In this document: positions 34,925 to 47,412 of the stretch, in pieces
How the letters are laid out: each line of letters begins with the position of its first letter
How positions within the stretch are numbered: the first letter of the stretch is position 1
From: Sanguinoderma infundibulare
Lineage: Eukaryota > Basidiomycota > Agaricomycetes > Polyporales > Polyporaceae
NCBI GenBank assembly: GCA_032821775.1
Contig: JAVLRN010000001.1
Coordinates: 2,790,001-2,854,000 of the forward strand
Direction: 5' to 3'
DNA length: 64,000 nt
The notes under the pieces: generated by a model
Databases searched by the model: none
The model's input: the letters and a program-made list of their open reading frames with translations, nothing else
Told to the model about the DNA's origin: nothing
Made by a program: the position numbers and the translations under genes

Positions 34925-36191
34925 TGGTGTTAAGTTGGCACAGGACTGCAGAAAGTGTTAAGCGAAGGTCAAACACTGGTCAAACTAGCGGTGCAAGGTA
35001 GTGGTTCTCTCAACTCTCGTTTCCGCGGCTATTCGGAGTTGGCGTCCGCCCCGAAATGTTCCGGGCGTTGAGTGACGAATTCCACAATTCGTTCTCCGCG
35101 CCAACGCCTTGTCTACAGTTCATCACAACCGCTCCCTCCCGTTGCATGTTCGATATTCACCGCATTCCATGATAAGAGCATCTCTCAAGTAGGCAAATTT
35201 CCTTATCTTCATGTCACAGTTCATCCTTAGTACTCGTTCAATCTGCAGTGCCACTTTGGGTTATCATCTCCAACCCAGCACCTACCACGTGCAAGGAAAT
35301 TGCACATTGTACCCCATGACACCTACAGGCCAGGCTGGGGCTCGCTGATCAATTCAATGTGACGAACACATTGCTCCGCGAACCTTCATATCTGGCATAC
35401 TTGCGGTGTCTATGCCACACATATATGGTCATTAACCGTAACGGCGCCCGAGTTACCTCAACGTTTATACCAGATGTTCCTGGTCATCTGACAGGTGCGA
35501 GAACCAATCGGACTTGCAGAAAATTCTGTTGTTAACCTCGTCCGGGTCGGGTCGGCCCGCCTCCTTAATTCTACGCCGGGGGTCCAAACGGGGTATCTCT
35601 ACGCGGGAGGCTGTACCAACTCAATCTTCGAGAAGAGTGGCGCACACGCACACGAGTACAGCTGAGAGACATTCTAGACACGAGGACGACTCTTCAGTTT
35701 CCAAAATACTGCCTCGAATCCCGCGGCAGCTTCCTGCGTGTTATGGGTGTGGAGTAGTTCATAGTTTGCCCTCGCCGAAAGGCGGGCTCGCTAGCTTCCT
35801 TCGAGTAGAGACAAAACGCTCATCCATAACCCCAGATGACCGGTCTCTGGAAGGTATCAACCGGGACTTCGTTGGCCAATGTTCCCGGGGTCGTTCCCGA
35901 AGCATTCGCCGTCCCTCGAAGAAAACATGTGGCGTCGCGATCAGCTCCACTTGCCCAGCGAGCAATGGACGATGAGAAATTTCACTATCGACCAACCGCG
36001 AACGTGGCCCCCTTCTTCTGAGAGGGTCGTTTCCAGCCACGAGACGGCGGCCCCCCGTCCGTGTGGACTGACTGAAAGGCAGACCCATTTCCCCGCTACG
36101 GCGTGCCGTCTCTCACCGTCTCCCCGGTCGCTACATCCCCACTTTCCTCCATTGTCCGTCGTATCTCCTACTCGAGAGCACGCGAAGACGG
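34925..36191. other. Intergenic region without a supportable gene
   Basis: About 1.27 kb. Open frames (for example 35514-35975 plus) have random-looking composition and no splice support. Base composition between 34960 and 35500 is less GC-rich than the genes around it. Nothing recognised. Confidence 0.5.
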
Positions 36192-37556
36192 ATGGAGCAC
36201 GTCGACCTACCTACCGCCATCCAATCCGTATATGCGACCCCCGCACCATCAGTCGCTGGAGTTACTGCCCCTCAACATGCAGCCATATTATCGGGGGAAG
36301 GGCAAGAAAACGTGCAGACAGCAGTACGTCCCTGTCCTCGAAGTACATGCCCATCCACCCGCTCCCCCACTCATACCATCCGTGGGGCCCGATGGGTTTG
36401 TAGGTCGACGCCTCTCTCGATCAGCCAACCGCTATCGCGATCTCGAGCGCCTTTCCCCCCTGGTGGACCGTCGACGGCGCCACCCCCGATATCATCCTCA
36501 TATCTACAGACAATGTTTACTTCTACGCCCACCACCACCGCCTGCTCGCCGTGTCCACTAACCAGATGGGCAACCTCCTCCCGCCAGACAACACCATCAT
36601 CGGCATCGACGATGCCCCGCTCCCCGTAGCCATCTCCCATCCATCTGTCGTGGTGAACATCATCCTCCACACAATGTACGGACTCTCGTGTCTCGAGTAC
36701 TTACCTACACTCGAGACAGTCGAGGCTGCGATAGACGCGCTCGCCGAGTCGTATAGGACCCACATACAGTCCCTAGCGTCGGCCCCGCTCCCGCTCTACC
36801 AGCTGATCGTCTCGTTCGCCCCACTCCGCCCCATCGATGCGTACGCTATCGCGGGCAAGCACGCCCTCGAGGATGCCGCCGTCACGATCTCTGCCCATTT
36901 ACTCGCCTATAACCTCGCCCGTATTCCTGATGACACAGCACAGAAGATGGGACCGCTGTACCTGAAAAGGCTCTTCCTCCTCCACAAGTCCCGCCTGGAC
37001 GCCCTCCGGAATATCCTATTTAAGCCACCCGAAATGCACGACGCCGCCCGGTGCAGTGAGGAAGCGAAGGGACAGCTGATGAGGTTTTGGGCGTTCGCGG
37101 TAGCACAGTTGGTGTGGGACGTCCTGCCTAGTAAGTGTCAGTTGTTTGTTCCCGGCAGTAACGTCCTTGCTTCGAAGATGCCCACCGTGCGATCGGATGC
37201 GGACAGGTGTGTCTACGGGTGCACTTCGGTCGTTGTTGGAGCCCATCGGGGCATCGCTCAACTGCCCGCATTGCCTGGCCGCCCTCCAGCGCCGCGTGGA
37301 GGAGGTCGTGAGCGAGTGGTCGGCCGTTAAAGTAAGTGGTCCGGGCGGTCTGCTGCGTCGATGGGGGTGGCTGACTTAGATGCTGCTTTCGGAAGAGAAC
37401 GATATAAGAGCCGCAAGCGTTTCAATCCGTTGGGGTGGCTTGCTTGTTTCTCAAGTGCGGGTCGTTGTGTTCTACATACCCCCATCCGTAGACCGCTGCC
37501 TAGGGGAGACTAGTTGTGTTGGCGCCTTCTTGCCTAGTACACCGTTGGATCCTTGA
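36192..37556 (+). CDS. BTB/POZ-like protein of the mushroom-fungus type
   Basis: A divergent BTB-like protein, a group much expanded in Agaricomycetes; thought to act in protein-protein contact, with unknown targets. The ATG at 36192 (MEHVDLPTAIQSVY) begins a 44-codon exon that ends at GTACGT. The acceptor TTTGTAG before 36405 restarts phase 0 in VDASLDQPTAIAI, followed by DGATPDIILISTDNVYFYAHHHRLL, the BTB strand/helix core, then helical sequence (YLPTLETVEAAIDALAESYRT, LRPIDAYAIAGKHALEDAA). A 3' intron from GTAAGT near 37132 ends before CVSTG-like sequence; the exon after it has a CPHC pair. A last intron (37332 to about 37379) leads to a stop at 37554-37556, the least certain splice. Confidence 0.72.
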
Positions 37557-37689
37557 CGCTCAGTATCCTGTATACCGCCGCCAATTTTCATGGGGTCAGA
37601 AATATCACCGTGGCAGACATGCCATATGTAACAGCCCGACCACTGGACTGGACAGGCGATGATCGCAGTAGCTGCAGCGGGTTCTCTGG

Positions 37690-38289
37690 TCAATGCCGGC
37701 TCCACTGGATCGGATGACCCTTGTTTATCGGGACGGACTCTGTTTGATCACCATTCGCGTCACAGAAACATCGGTATACAACCCCATCTCGCAAAATCTG
37801 GGGTCTCACCATAGCGTGCCGTGGAGAGCAGCCGAATCTAAGAGCCAATCTATATTAGCGGCAGGTATCGGCGGGTTATCTAAGACAATGGGTTCCAAGG
37901 GTACTTACTTATAATTTAGGGCAAATGGACGATGCCGTTCACACAGTACACTGGCATGGATCATACCAAGTTCCTGATCTTCGTAACAAGACGGTTGCCC
38001 TAATGTATGATGTTAGTGAATAACACGGCCGCAACTGAACATCATCATGGTATGGGCGGTTACCAATTCCTCGCCACTTGCTCGGTTTCAAATCGATGAC
38101 GTAGACAACAGAGTTCTCGAACTCTAATAGCTCCAACTGAACAAGGGGGGTTAGTAGCTCGACGCCATGTACCCCATAGACTGCATACCTGTCGCCACTT
38201 ACCTGTCGTGGGCGTCTCCATTGCCGAAAGCATCCTGGGTGTTGAGTACAAGTGATCGGACCACGTGCGTACCCCAAGCGATCAGCCAT
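37690..38289 (-). CDS. New four-exon gene of unknown function, divergent from SPB1
   Basis: Not recognised. Built from splice signals: ATG at 38289 (MADRLGYARG), exon to 38203; intron 38137-38202 (donor GTAAGT, branch CTACTAAC, acceptor TTGTTCAG); exon 38064-38136; intron 38000-38063 (branch CACTAAC, acceptor CATTAG); exon 37909-37999; intron 37850-37908 (donor GTAAGT, acceptor ATATAG); exon 37690-37849 ending at TGA. Intron lengths are 66, 64 and 59 nt, and all phases agree, giving 136 residues with seven cysteines, including CFCDANGD near the end, and FENSVVYVIDLKPSKW in exon 2. No signal peptide or membrane helix. It converges on the BTB-like gene and starts 90 bases from SPB1. An extra intron in exon 1 (38?GTACGC..CACCCAG) is possible. 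Confidence 0.45.
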
Positions 38290-38379
38290 TTTTGCTAAGC
38301 GCCAAGCGAACTCGTTGGTGAACACAAGCCGTTCTCCGCTCCCCCGTCCCTCCCCTCCTACTCTTCTCTGTGTCTAACC

Positions 38380-41300
38380 ATGGGAAAGGCTCAGAAGAAG
38401 ACGGGAAAGGGTCGGCTTGACAAGTATTACAAGCTTGCGAAGTAGGTCCCCTTTCCTTCAACATTCGGGCTTTCATTTAACAGGGTTGCATAGGGAGCAA
38501 GGGTACCGCGCTCGTTCGGCCTTCAAGCTCATTCAGCTCAACAAGAAGTACTCTTTCCTCGAGTCCGCAAGATGCTGCATCGATCTCTGCGCCGCTCCCG
38601 GAGGATGGCTCCAGGTTGCGAGCAAGTACATGCCCATCAACAGCGTCATTGTCGGTGCGTGCTCCTCTCCTCGTCTGCTCGCCTCGCCTGAACGCGCCGC
38701 GCCGCAGGTGTTGACTTGGTGCCCATAAAACCTATTCCCCACGTTGTCACATTCGCCGCCGACATCACCACCCCCCATTGTCGCAACCTTATCCGCAACG
38801 AGCTTAAGGACTGGAAGGCCGACGTCGTCCTGCACGACGGTGCGCCGAACGTCGGTACCGCCTGGGTTCAGGACGCATACAGCCAGTCCGAGCTCGTGCT
38901 CATGTCCCTCAAGCTCGCCGCCGAGTTCCTCATCAAGGGCGGGACGTTCGTGACCAAGGTCTTCCGCTCCGCCGACTACAACAACCTCATCTGGGTTTTC
39001 AACCAGCTCTTCGGCAAGGTCGAGGCGACGAAGCCACCCTCCTCGCGTAACGTCTCTGCCGAGATCTTCGTCGTGTGCCGCGACTTCCTCGCTCCCAAAC
39101 ACACCGACCCGAAGTTCTTCGACCCGAAGCACGTCTTCAAGGAGCTCGCCCTCTCGGCCCCTGCGCAAGAACAGGCGATCGCCAAGAATGCCCAGGCCAA
39201 CGTCTTCCAGCCCGACAAGAAGCGTCGGCATCGTGACGGATACGCCGAGGGTGACTACACCCTTTACAAGGAATCTGGCGCAGCGGACTTCATCCGGTCT
39301 CAGGACCCCATCGCTTTCCTCGGGACGTATAGCAAAATCACGTTCAAAACAGAGGAGGAGAAGGAGTGGCACAAGCTGGATATCACGACTCCTGACGTCC
39401 TCGCGAACTGTGAGGACTTGAAGGTCTTGGGTAAGAGTGACTTCAAGGCCCTGCTCAAGTGGCGTATAGCCCTGCGCGAAGAAGTACGTGTTATCTAAGG
39501 TCTACACCGGGCGAAAAAGTTCTTATATGCACTGCAGCTTGGTCTCGAGGTTAAGACGAAGCCCACCGAGGAGCTCACCGAGACCGTCGAAGTCGACGAG
39601 GAGGTCGACGAGGAAACGCAGATCCAGGAGGAGGTACGTTCGACGTCTCGTTGTTTGCTTATAGATGCTCACGGCGCATAACGCATCTGTAGCTCGAGAA
39701 ACTGAACGCAGAAGCTGCTGCCCGTACCAAGCGCGAGCGTAGGCGAGCCAACGAGATCAAGGCGCGTACCATTCAGCGCATGCAGCTCCGCATGACCGCC
39801 CCGATGGATATCGGTATGGAACAGTCCGACGCTGCGCTTCGCGGCCAGGACGACGTTTTCGAGCTCGACGATGCATCAAGGGCCCTCAAGGGAAAACGCT
39901 CCGGCGCCGGATACGATGAATCGTCGGACGAGGAGGGAGATGGAGCTGAGGATGAGGAAGAGGACGACGAGGTGCTGGACTCGGAGGAAGAGCGCGATCG
40001 GAAAGTTGTGGGGCTGGAGGAAGAGCTGGATGGGATGTACGATGCGTACCAGGAGCACCTGAAGGAGCGGGACGCCAAGTACAAAGTCAAGGAGGCGCGC
40101 AAAAACAACAAGGCGCGAGAGGAGTGGAATGGGATAGGTGAAGGCGGCGAGTCGGAAGGCAGCGATGCTGAGGAAGGCGGATACGAGAGGGTTCAGAGGG
40201 CGAAGGCACGTATCGGCGAGAACGACTCGGATTCGAGCGGCGACTCAAGCGATGAAGAGGATGACGTCGAGGAGCCTCGTCTGGCCGGGAAAAAGCGGAG
40301 ACGAGCGGATGGCCTAGCGGAGGGTCCCTCAAAGACCAAGAAGGCACGGATAGTCGCCAAGCTTGAGGAGCCCAAGGCTGCTGCGTCTTTGAGTCGGTCG
40401 GCCCAGCTCTGGTTTGATCAGGACATCTTCGCCGGAGCTGGTGAGGATATCGAGGATGATGGAGAGGAGCTTCAGGAGGGTTATGAGGATGTAGAGGATA
40501 TGGATGAGGAGGAAATGAGTGGGGAAGATGAAGATGAGGAGGTAAGTCTCACTCGATTAACGTTTAACACCATCTGACATGGCGCATGGTAGGTCGGATC
40601 CGATGAGGACGACTTCGATGACTTCGAGGTTGTACCGCAAGATCAGGACGACGACGTGGAGATGTGGGACGTCGAAGGCGAGAACGAGGACGAGATCAAG
40701 CAGGGAAAGATACAAAGTATGTTTCATCATGCCAATATATGTTACATCTAGTGCTGACAATGCTGACAATGCAACTCCAAGGACACGGTCTCATCACAGC
40801 AGAAGCCGTCACCCTCGCTCAGGCCCTCGTCAACCGCCAGAAGACCCGCACAGAGCTCGTCAACGACGGCTTCAACCGCTACTCCCTCAACTCCAAAGAG
40901 GGGCTCCCCTCCTGGTTCCTCGACGACGAGCAGAAACACTACAAGTCGAACCTGCCCATCACCAAGGAGGCCGTTGCTGCTCTCCGCGCCAAGATGCGCG
41001 CACTGGACGCGCGCCCCATCAAGAAGGTCGCCGAGGCCAAGGCTCGCAAGAAACTCAAGGCTGCGCAGAGGCTAGAAAAGGCCATGAAGAAGGCCGAAGG
41101 CGTCAACGAGACGTCAGACATGACGGAGCGCGAGAAGGCGAAGCAGATCGAGAAGCTTATGCAAAAGGGGATGAAGGAGAAGAAGCGCAAGGAGGTCAAG
41201 GTCGTGGTCGCGAAAGGTGCCCACAAGGGCTTGAAGGGAAGACCCAAGGGCGTGAAGGGCCGATACGTGATGGTAGACTCGAGAATGAAGAAAGAGGTGT

Positions 41301-41404
41301 GTCTTCACAATTTCCGAATCACGGACAGGCACTGATTCACCTCCTGTCAGATGCGCGCAAAGAAACGGCAAGAGAAAGCGAACAAGAAGCGAAAGCGGGC
41401 CTGA
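38380..41404 (+). CDS. SPB1: AdoMet-dependent rRNA 2'-O-methyltransferase Spb1
   Basis: Nucleolar enzyme that methylates the ribose of the 25S rRNA A-loop during 60S assembly. ATG at 38380 begins [21 protein letters not shown], the family N-terminus. Across an intron (38442 to about 38490) comes [12 protein letters not shown] with the catalytic lysine. The SAM motif [15 protein letters not shown], the aspartate in [11 protein letters not shown], the lysine in [14 protein letters not shown] and the glutamate in SAEIFVVCR complete the K-D-K-E set of FtsJ-type enzymes. The DUF3381 region and a long acidic/basic charged stretch (39840-40720) follow. The Spb1 C-terminal domain ([52 protein letters not shown]) ends in a Lys/Arg tail at 41404. 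Eight exons or so. No catalytic residue is missing. Confidence 0.95.
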
Positions 41405-41564
41405 TCCCGTTTCCTTCTTTCGGCTGCTGTAGTTCCTTGTGTTGTATCCATCGCGGACATCTTGTCGTCATCGATGATGCTCGCACGCACGCACTCATGT
41501 ATCCATGCATCCTATATCCCATTATGATCATATTACGATAGTACTGGATAGACATGTGCATGTT

Positions 41565-44546
41565 CTATGCGAATTGTTCGTCTCCGTCCACAAACGATAT
41601 CGGGTGCGATGTGCGGTGCGTCATGGTCGAGAGTTTGTCGCAGTCTTCCAGGAACTGCTTCCATGTCTCGTCCGAAGTCACGTCGTTGCAAGCGACCTAA
41701 CGCGAAGTGCGTCAACATGAAGTATCCGGGACGGCCCAACGGCAGCACGCACCTCACAACGCATGGTCTTTTGGTTGCTCTCCAGGTCAAGAATGCTCTC
41801 GCACAAAGCCCGCGTCGAACGAACTTGATCCACAGGCGCGCTGTGGAAGGCCACGCCAGAACTTGCGACCGCCTCCTCGCTCTGCCTGACGCTGGCATTC
41901 GTGTGCAGCAGGTAGCTGACCCCCTGATGGCTGAGTCGCAGCGGCGGGCTGGGCTGGTCCACCTGGCTCTCCGAACCACCCAAGCTGTGTAGGAGGCTCG
42001 CAATCAGTGGGGAGACGAAGGGCCCTCGACAAATCGGGACTCACAAATCTTTCAGCTCGCGCAGATACTGCAGCAACTCCGGAGGGCGCTGTGACTCAAA
42101 CAGTTCGACAGGACTGTCCACGGTGAATTGCAAATCCATCGGCCTGGGAATGGAATGGAATGCCAAAACGCGAATCGCAGATAGGTCAGCGAATCTCCGC
42201 GGGGGACAGCACCAGCGACGCAAGGCGACAAGCACGCCATCTCGTCCTCTGCAAGACGGTGATCACAATACTCACCGGTCGGGAATCATAACGTTCACGT
42301 CTGCTTGAACGCCGGTCCAACAGCGAGAGGTAGACACGATCGGGATCGAACCTGACAGCTCCGGCTCTAGTCGTTCCTGTGTCGCCGCGGTGTTGGTCGA
42401 AGAGGCCGTTGTCGGCGACGTATGTTCATCGGGTGGTAGATCGTCGGAAAATATATCCTCGAGCGTAGATGGCATGCCCTCGTCGTGCGCAGGCTTCGGT
42501 TCCTCGATGGTGACTTCAAGGGAAACGGTCCTCCTGAGACGCATCGGGACGGACGCCGACTCCGAATCATTTTCCTCCAGATCCGCGACAGGTGGGGACA
42601 AGGAATGATAGACAAGGCGGTGAACCACCTTTTGGTGCGCCGGGGAAGTGTTCAACAGCGGAAGGGGGAGACTACCCGACGCACGTCATTGAGGGACCCG
42701 AGCACGCAATTGATGGTGGGTGAAATACGCACTCTGGGACAAATGTCATCTTGACAGTGGTGTTATTTGCCATCCATTTCCGTACCTTGCCGAAGAAATG
42801 CTGTCCTGTGAGTGGCGGTACAAGGGTCGACCGTTGTCCTTTGGATACTCGTGTGAGCAGCATATGGCCAAGGCTAAGTGGTTAATCGGTTAGCGCCGTA
42901 TAAACGCCCACGCATGCATAGACGTACGAAGCCTTAACAACCATTTTGGCCTGGGCTAGATCTTCTGGGATGGCTTGAAGAAGTATGTCCTTAAGCTGGA
43001 CAGTCTTGCTGATAAGGAATTAGATGATGTGTGATGATGGGAGCATGAAATAAACACACTCGAAGTCTGCCACAAAGTGGCCCTTCCCATAGGCCAGTCC
43101 TTCAGCCGTATCCAGGTCTTCACGGAAGCCACCACTGAGCCACTCGCCGACGCGCCGTAGTCGGAATGTGCCGGTGGTGTTCATTGTGAAAGGCAGTTCT
43201 CGCGGAGAGAAGTACGGGTAAAGGGCATATTCGCGAGGAAACATGGCCAAGGGATCGGTCAAATACGTCGAGTGAGTTGCGCTCATGGGCAAATACGCCA
43301 GCACAGGTAAAAACGAGCTTTCGATAATCTGTGCTGGATGTATAAGCTCGCAAAAAGTTGACGATTGAAGGGGGAAACATACCTCGTGAACCGCTCGACT
43401 TGTTAGCCGCTCAGCTGCTTCCAACGCTAGGGGGTTCTTCGCAGTTATTTTCACCTTGAAAGATCATAAGGCGTCGTGCCAGAGTGCGAAATTGGGACGT
43501 GACACACCTGCCCTGGCGAATCTGCAATGTCTTCGAGGAAGGCTTGGGATAGTCGGGATATTCGCTCGATCATGTCCGGAGGGATAGGCATTGGGGAGGG
43601 CAAGTAGAACGTGGTGGACGTGAACGCCTGACGGACAAAAGGTAAAGTCATCAAACACCAACACGAACCCAAGTTGCGCATATACCTGACTCATAGACTG
43701 AATATGTTTGGCTAGCTTCCTTACGCTACTTCTCGCACCCTCTACTTGCAAAGCTAGGGATTTCCGTAGATGTTTCAGCGATATGTGCACATCATAGTCT
43801 TGCGACATTCGCTTCAAGTCCATCCCATCTGAGGCCAATCAAAACGTGCGCTCCACGCAACAAGCAATCCAGCCATACCTTTTCCCAGAATCAAGAACAG
43901 CTGGTTGACCGAGACAGGAAGCCCTTGAGGTCGGGACCTCAGGAACGTCCATCTGACATTCAAGAAGGCACTCACGGTCCGTGACAATCTCGACCTTGTC
44001 TCGCTTCTCCTGCTCTACATCGGCGAGCTTGGGCCATTTCCAGAGCTGCTCCACGATAGACTCGGCGTAGTCGACCTTCTTCCGGCTCGTGGAACAGTGC
44101 CTGCTCGTTCCCAGGGCCTCGGCGAGGAACTTGCGCAATTGCTCCTTGGTGAACGACCTGATCAACGTGCTGATTGTCGCGTTGTAGACCTCGGCATACT
44201 TGGGTGAATTGACCGCAGGGCGTTCTGGCTTATACCGATCTAGGTCTGCCAGCGTGGGTTCAATCCCTGAGGCATTTATGGAAGCCAGATATGACTGGAC
44301 GCGCGAGAAGGGCTCCAGTCCTTGCGAGTCCTGAGGTATCGTCGGACCTAGTTTCCTCTGCGCGCCGGAAAAGCTACTGGACACGTTCGAGTTGCTGGGG
44401 CCCGCGACCGGTGGAGAGTCGGACTGTTCGGTGTCGTGACGTGGTTGGCTCGCGTGCGACGAGTTGGAACGACATTGGGAGAGAGAACGACAAGCCGCAG
44501 AGAGTGCGTGGGATGTCCTGGCCTGGCGCAGGAGAGGGAGGGACAT
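41565..44546 (-). CDS. SLS1-type mitochondrial inner-membrane-bound regulator
   Basis: Resembles the fungal SLS domain family, which couples mitochondrial transcription to translation at the inner membrane. ATG at 44546 (MSLPLLRQARTSHALS) gives an arginine-rich mitochondrial presequence; an ATG 12 codons upstream is less likely. The first exon carries ATISTLIRSFTKEQLRKFLAE. After an intron (about 43829-43879) follows a KH-like fold, GKDGMDLKRMSQDYDVHISL and LALQVEGARSSVRKLAKHI. Later exons hold FTMNTTGTFRLRRVGEWLSGG and LAYGKGHFVADF, a beta-rich part. The end is made by an intron GTGCGTG..GCGTTAG (about 41695-41753), giving TSDETWKQFLEDCDKLST and the stop at 41565-41567. At least nine exons. 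The call rests on domain pattern, so the family is probable rather than certain. Confidence 0.72.
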
Positions 44547-44796
44547 GAGCAGCACCCCAGAGGTTGACGCAGTGACGCGCATACACCCACTCCCTCTGAC
44601 CGTCCAGCGCGACTTTTTCCTGGCGCTCGACGTTGCACTCTCGGCGTCTATCCAGGCTTTTAGCCGGGCCGGTCCCATACACGCTGCTACGGAACGCCCA
44701 ACGGCACAAAAGTAACCGGTAACCCAGCACAGTCCAGTACAGCACATCAATCTCGTCGTAAGTACCATGACACGTCCATCTGCTCGCGGAATCCCC

Positions 44797-47412
44797 TCAA
44801 ACCTTCTTCTCCACCACAATGTCGTCGCTCGACGTATCGTCGTACACGAGCCCATCCGTATCGTCTCCGACCTCGCCCTCCCAACCGTTCTCGGCCAGGT
44901 ACTTGAGGAACTTCTCGTCTTCTTCCGCGAGGTCCGCTCCGGTCAGATCGGGGACAAAGAAATACGTGACGAGAATGCCGGTCACCCCACAAATGGCCGC
45001 AATGATGAACGTCCAGCTATTAGAGTGCGGTCAGAGAAGACTCGGGCTGAGGAGCACATGTAGGGTAGAGATAGGCAGCTTACTTCTTGCCCAGGTTGTT
45101 CTGGATGGGCGTAAAGGCCTGCGTGCCTACGGCTGCCCCAGTTTTTCCGATGGCTGCCGACAAGCCGTAGCAGGTGCCCCTGCACGACTCTTAGTGACTG
45201 AACCATGACTTCGCGGAACAAATTTTGCTCACCGCACCGGGGTCGCGAAAGACCTAGAAGCATGTAATATTAGAACCGGCGGGATGATATCATCCGAGGA
45301 CTTGTGCTCACTCTGCGCTCACAAGGCCTAGCATATCCCCGGGCCCCTGCAGAATTCCGAATTTGAGTGCGGACAGCTTCCTCCGAGGTCGGAGAGGCAG
45401 TTACCAAGTTACCGAAGGACTGCATCAACCCATAACTAAAATAGCCGATTAGCCAGAGCCAGGCCCAGCACGCAGGAGGGCTCTCACAAGATAACGAAAA
45501 GCGGAATGATCTTGGTGATCTTTTCGTACGCGCAGCCGATGATCAGTCCTAAGGAGCAGTCGGCATTCAATTCGCACAGCAAGCGAACCGTCCGGTCACT
45601 TACCGAAAATGAGATAACCGCTGAACCCAAGGATCATCTAGGAGTCCAGAAGCAAGTTATCGGAATTCAAATTCGGAATTGAAGAAGCTCGTGTCGTCAT
45701 ATTCCACGTACCGTGTTACGCCGCCCAAGGCGGTCGCAGAGCATTGCGCCGACGAACACACCTGCGCGCGGTGAGTTGACGTCAGGGGTTCCCAGGAACC
45801 CACATACCAGGCAGCGCGATAGCACCCAACAACAGTTGCCACTCCGCCGTTCGTTTGATGTCGCCATTGTGGATGACGCTAGATATGATAGTACCGGAGA
45901 AGACACCATTCGGAAAAGTGACCTGGACGAGATGTAACGTTGAGAGGCGGTAACAAGAGGTGGCCTCATTTCCTCACGAAATCATATAGGAACCTAATAA
46001 TATGTTGAACGAATTTAGCTTGCAACTCTCACATCCATGGACAACATACCAAGCACCACAAGTCCCGATCAATGGTCTCCAGTAACGTTTCACTACCAGC
46101 CAGTATGGCACCCTCCCTACACTCCGTTAAGTTCTTGGCGACACGTGAATGACCTGGCTTGGACTCACTTTTAATGGCGCCCTTCCGGAATCTGCCAAAG
46201 TCACACGCACGCGCAGTGAGCCTCGACACCAAATGTTCGCAGCCGTGGAAACCTTGTCACTTACAGCTGCGTCGTGAGCATACGCATTCGGAAGTAAAAT
46301 ACTGTCAACGGCAAAATGATGCCAATGCCAAAGCACACGCGCCACACCGTAGGCAGGTGGTCTTCGCCGGCGGCGGACAGCACGATGAGGAAAACGGACA
46401 CTGCCAAGGGCCCGCCGAACTGGATCGATCCGTCAGTAAACCGGAGCATGACAAAGCGACGTTAACGTTGGCGTACGTACACTGAGGACGAAGTTCGTGA
46501 CCATGATAAACACTGCGTCAAACCGTATGAGCTCTAGCTGATGGCGCAGTGAGGCAGGGTTCAAACCGCACCAGGCCCCCTTTGTTTCACAAGTTTCTCA
46601 TTGGCGGCCTCGCTGGCGCTAGTCGAAGAGGCAGGGTACTCTCCTCCGACTCCCTGTGCGCGATTCGAAACTGAGCAAAGGACGAGAAGCCCGCGGAGGA
46701 CGTCATAACTCACCACACCGGTGATGCCTCTAGCAACCGTCAAGAACCAGAACAGACCCTGTACGCTGCCGTTTGCGCCATGAGCGGCGGTCCCTAGAAT
46801 CGCGCCGATAACAATGAGCAGCGTGGTGGCCACGAGCGCCGCCTTGCGGCCAATTCTGTCGCAAAGCAGGCCAACCGAGACTTGGCCCAGGACCGCGCCT
46901 GGGAAACAAAAGCAAACGCCAACGGTTTCAGTCCCACAGAATGCCACTTCGAAATCTTCGCGCTCACCAACGAGGAGAGCGTTGGACACTCGAGTTGACA
47001 CATCCGACGTGTAGTCCTTGGGGTACAGCTTCTTGAAGACGACCTAGTACGTTATTGAGATAAATACTGTCAGATCGCGCACCGAAACATGCGCCGAAAC
47101 AAATATGAGCTATCTAACGTTAGACATGGTCATGAGGTTGTTCTGGTCTGCGGGAACATCAGATCTCCGGCCTCAAACATACGATAAGTGAAAAGACAAA
47201 AAAATGCACATACAGCCATCCGATATGAGGCCAAACGCCGCCGCCGCGATGGTCATGTACGCACTTAGAGCGGCCTTTCTGGACCCCGCATTGCCCCGCT
47301 GCGGCTTCTCCGGGGTACTAACGGTTCCCGTTTGCTGCTTCTTGGCCTGGCCACCCTCGTACGGGACGACCGGGACGTTGGCATCAGCCGCCTTCTGCGG
47401 AGAGTCGACCAT
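44797..47412 (-). CDS. MFS phosphate:H+ symporter family transporter, GIT1 type
   Basis: Plasma-membrane permease of the PHS group; the closest characterised relative is yeast Git1, which takes up glycerophosphoinositol. ATG at 47412 (MVDSPQKAADANVPV). Marks: SAYMTIAAAAFGLISDGC (helix 1), VGQVSVGLLCDRIGRKAAL, WFLTVARGITGVGVGGEYPASSTSASE (diagnostic PHS/Git1 loop), VWRVCFGIGIILPL, RMILGFSGYLIFG, LIIGCAYEKITKIIPLFVIL, YGLMQSFGNLGPGDMLGLVS, FATPVRGTCYGLSAAIGK and the C-terminal GVTGILVTYFFVPDLTG. The gene is cut into more than ten exons, several under 60 bases, with introns of about 50-80 nt. The C-tail is acidic. Two introns carry an inverted pair of a 14-base sequence (see findings). Substrate specificity is inferred. 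Confidence 0.85.

Noticed and set aside
35514..35975. 153-codon plus-strand frame
   Set aside because: Random-looking composition and no conserved block or splice signals.
38289..38325. Extension of the new gene upstream to 38325
   Set aside because: The codon there is GTG, so the first ATG at 38289 is used.
42330..42365. tRNA B-box-like sequence (gggatcgaacct)
   Set aside because: It lies within a coding exon of the SLS1-type gene and no cloverleaf can be formed around it.
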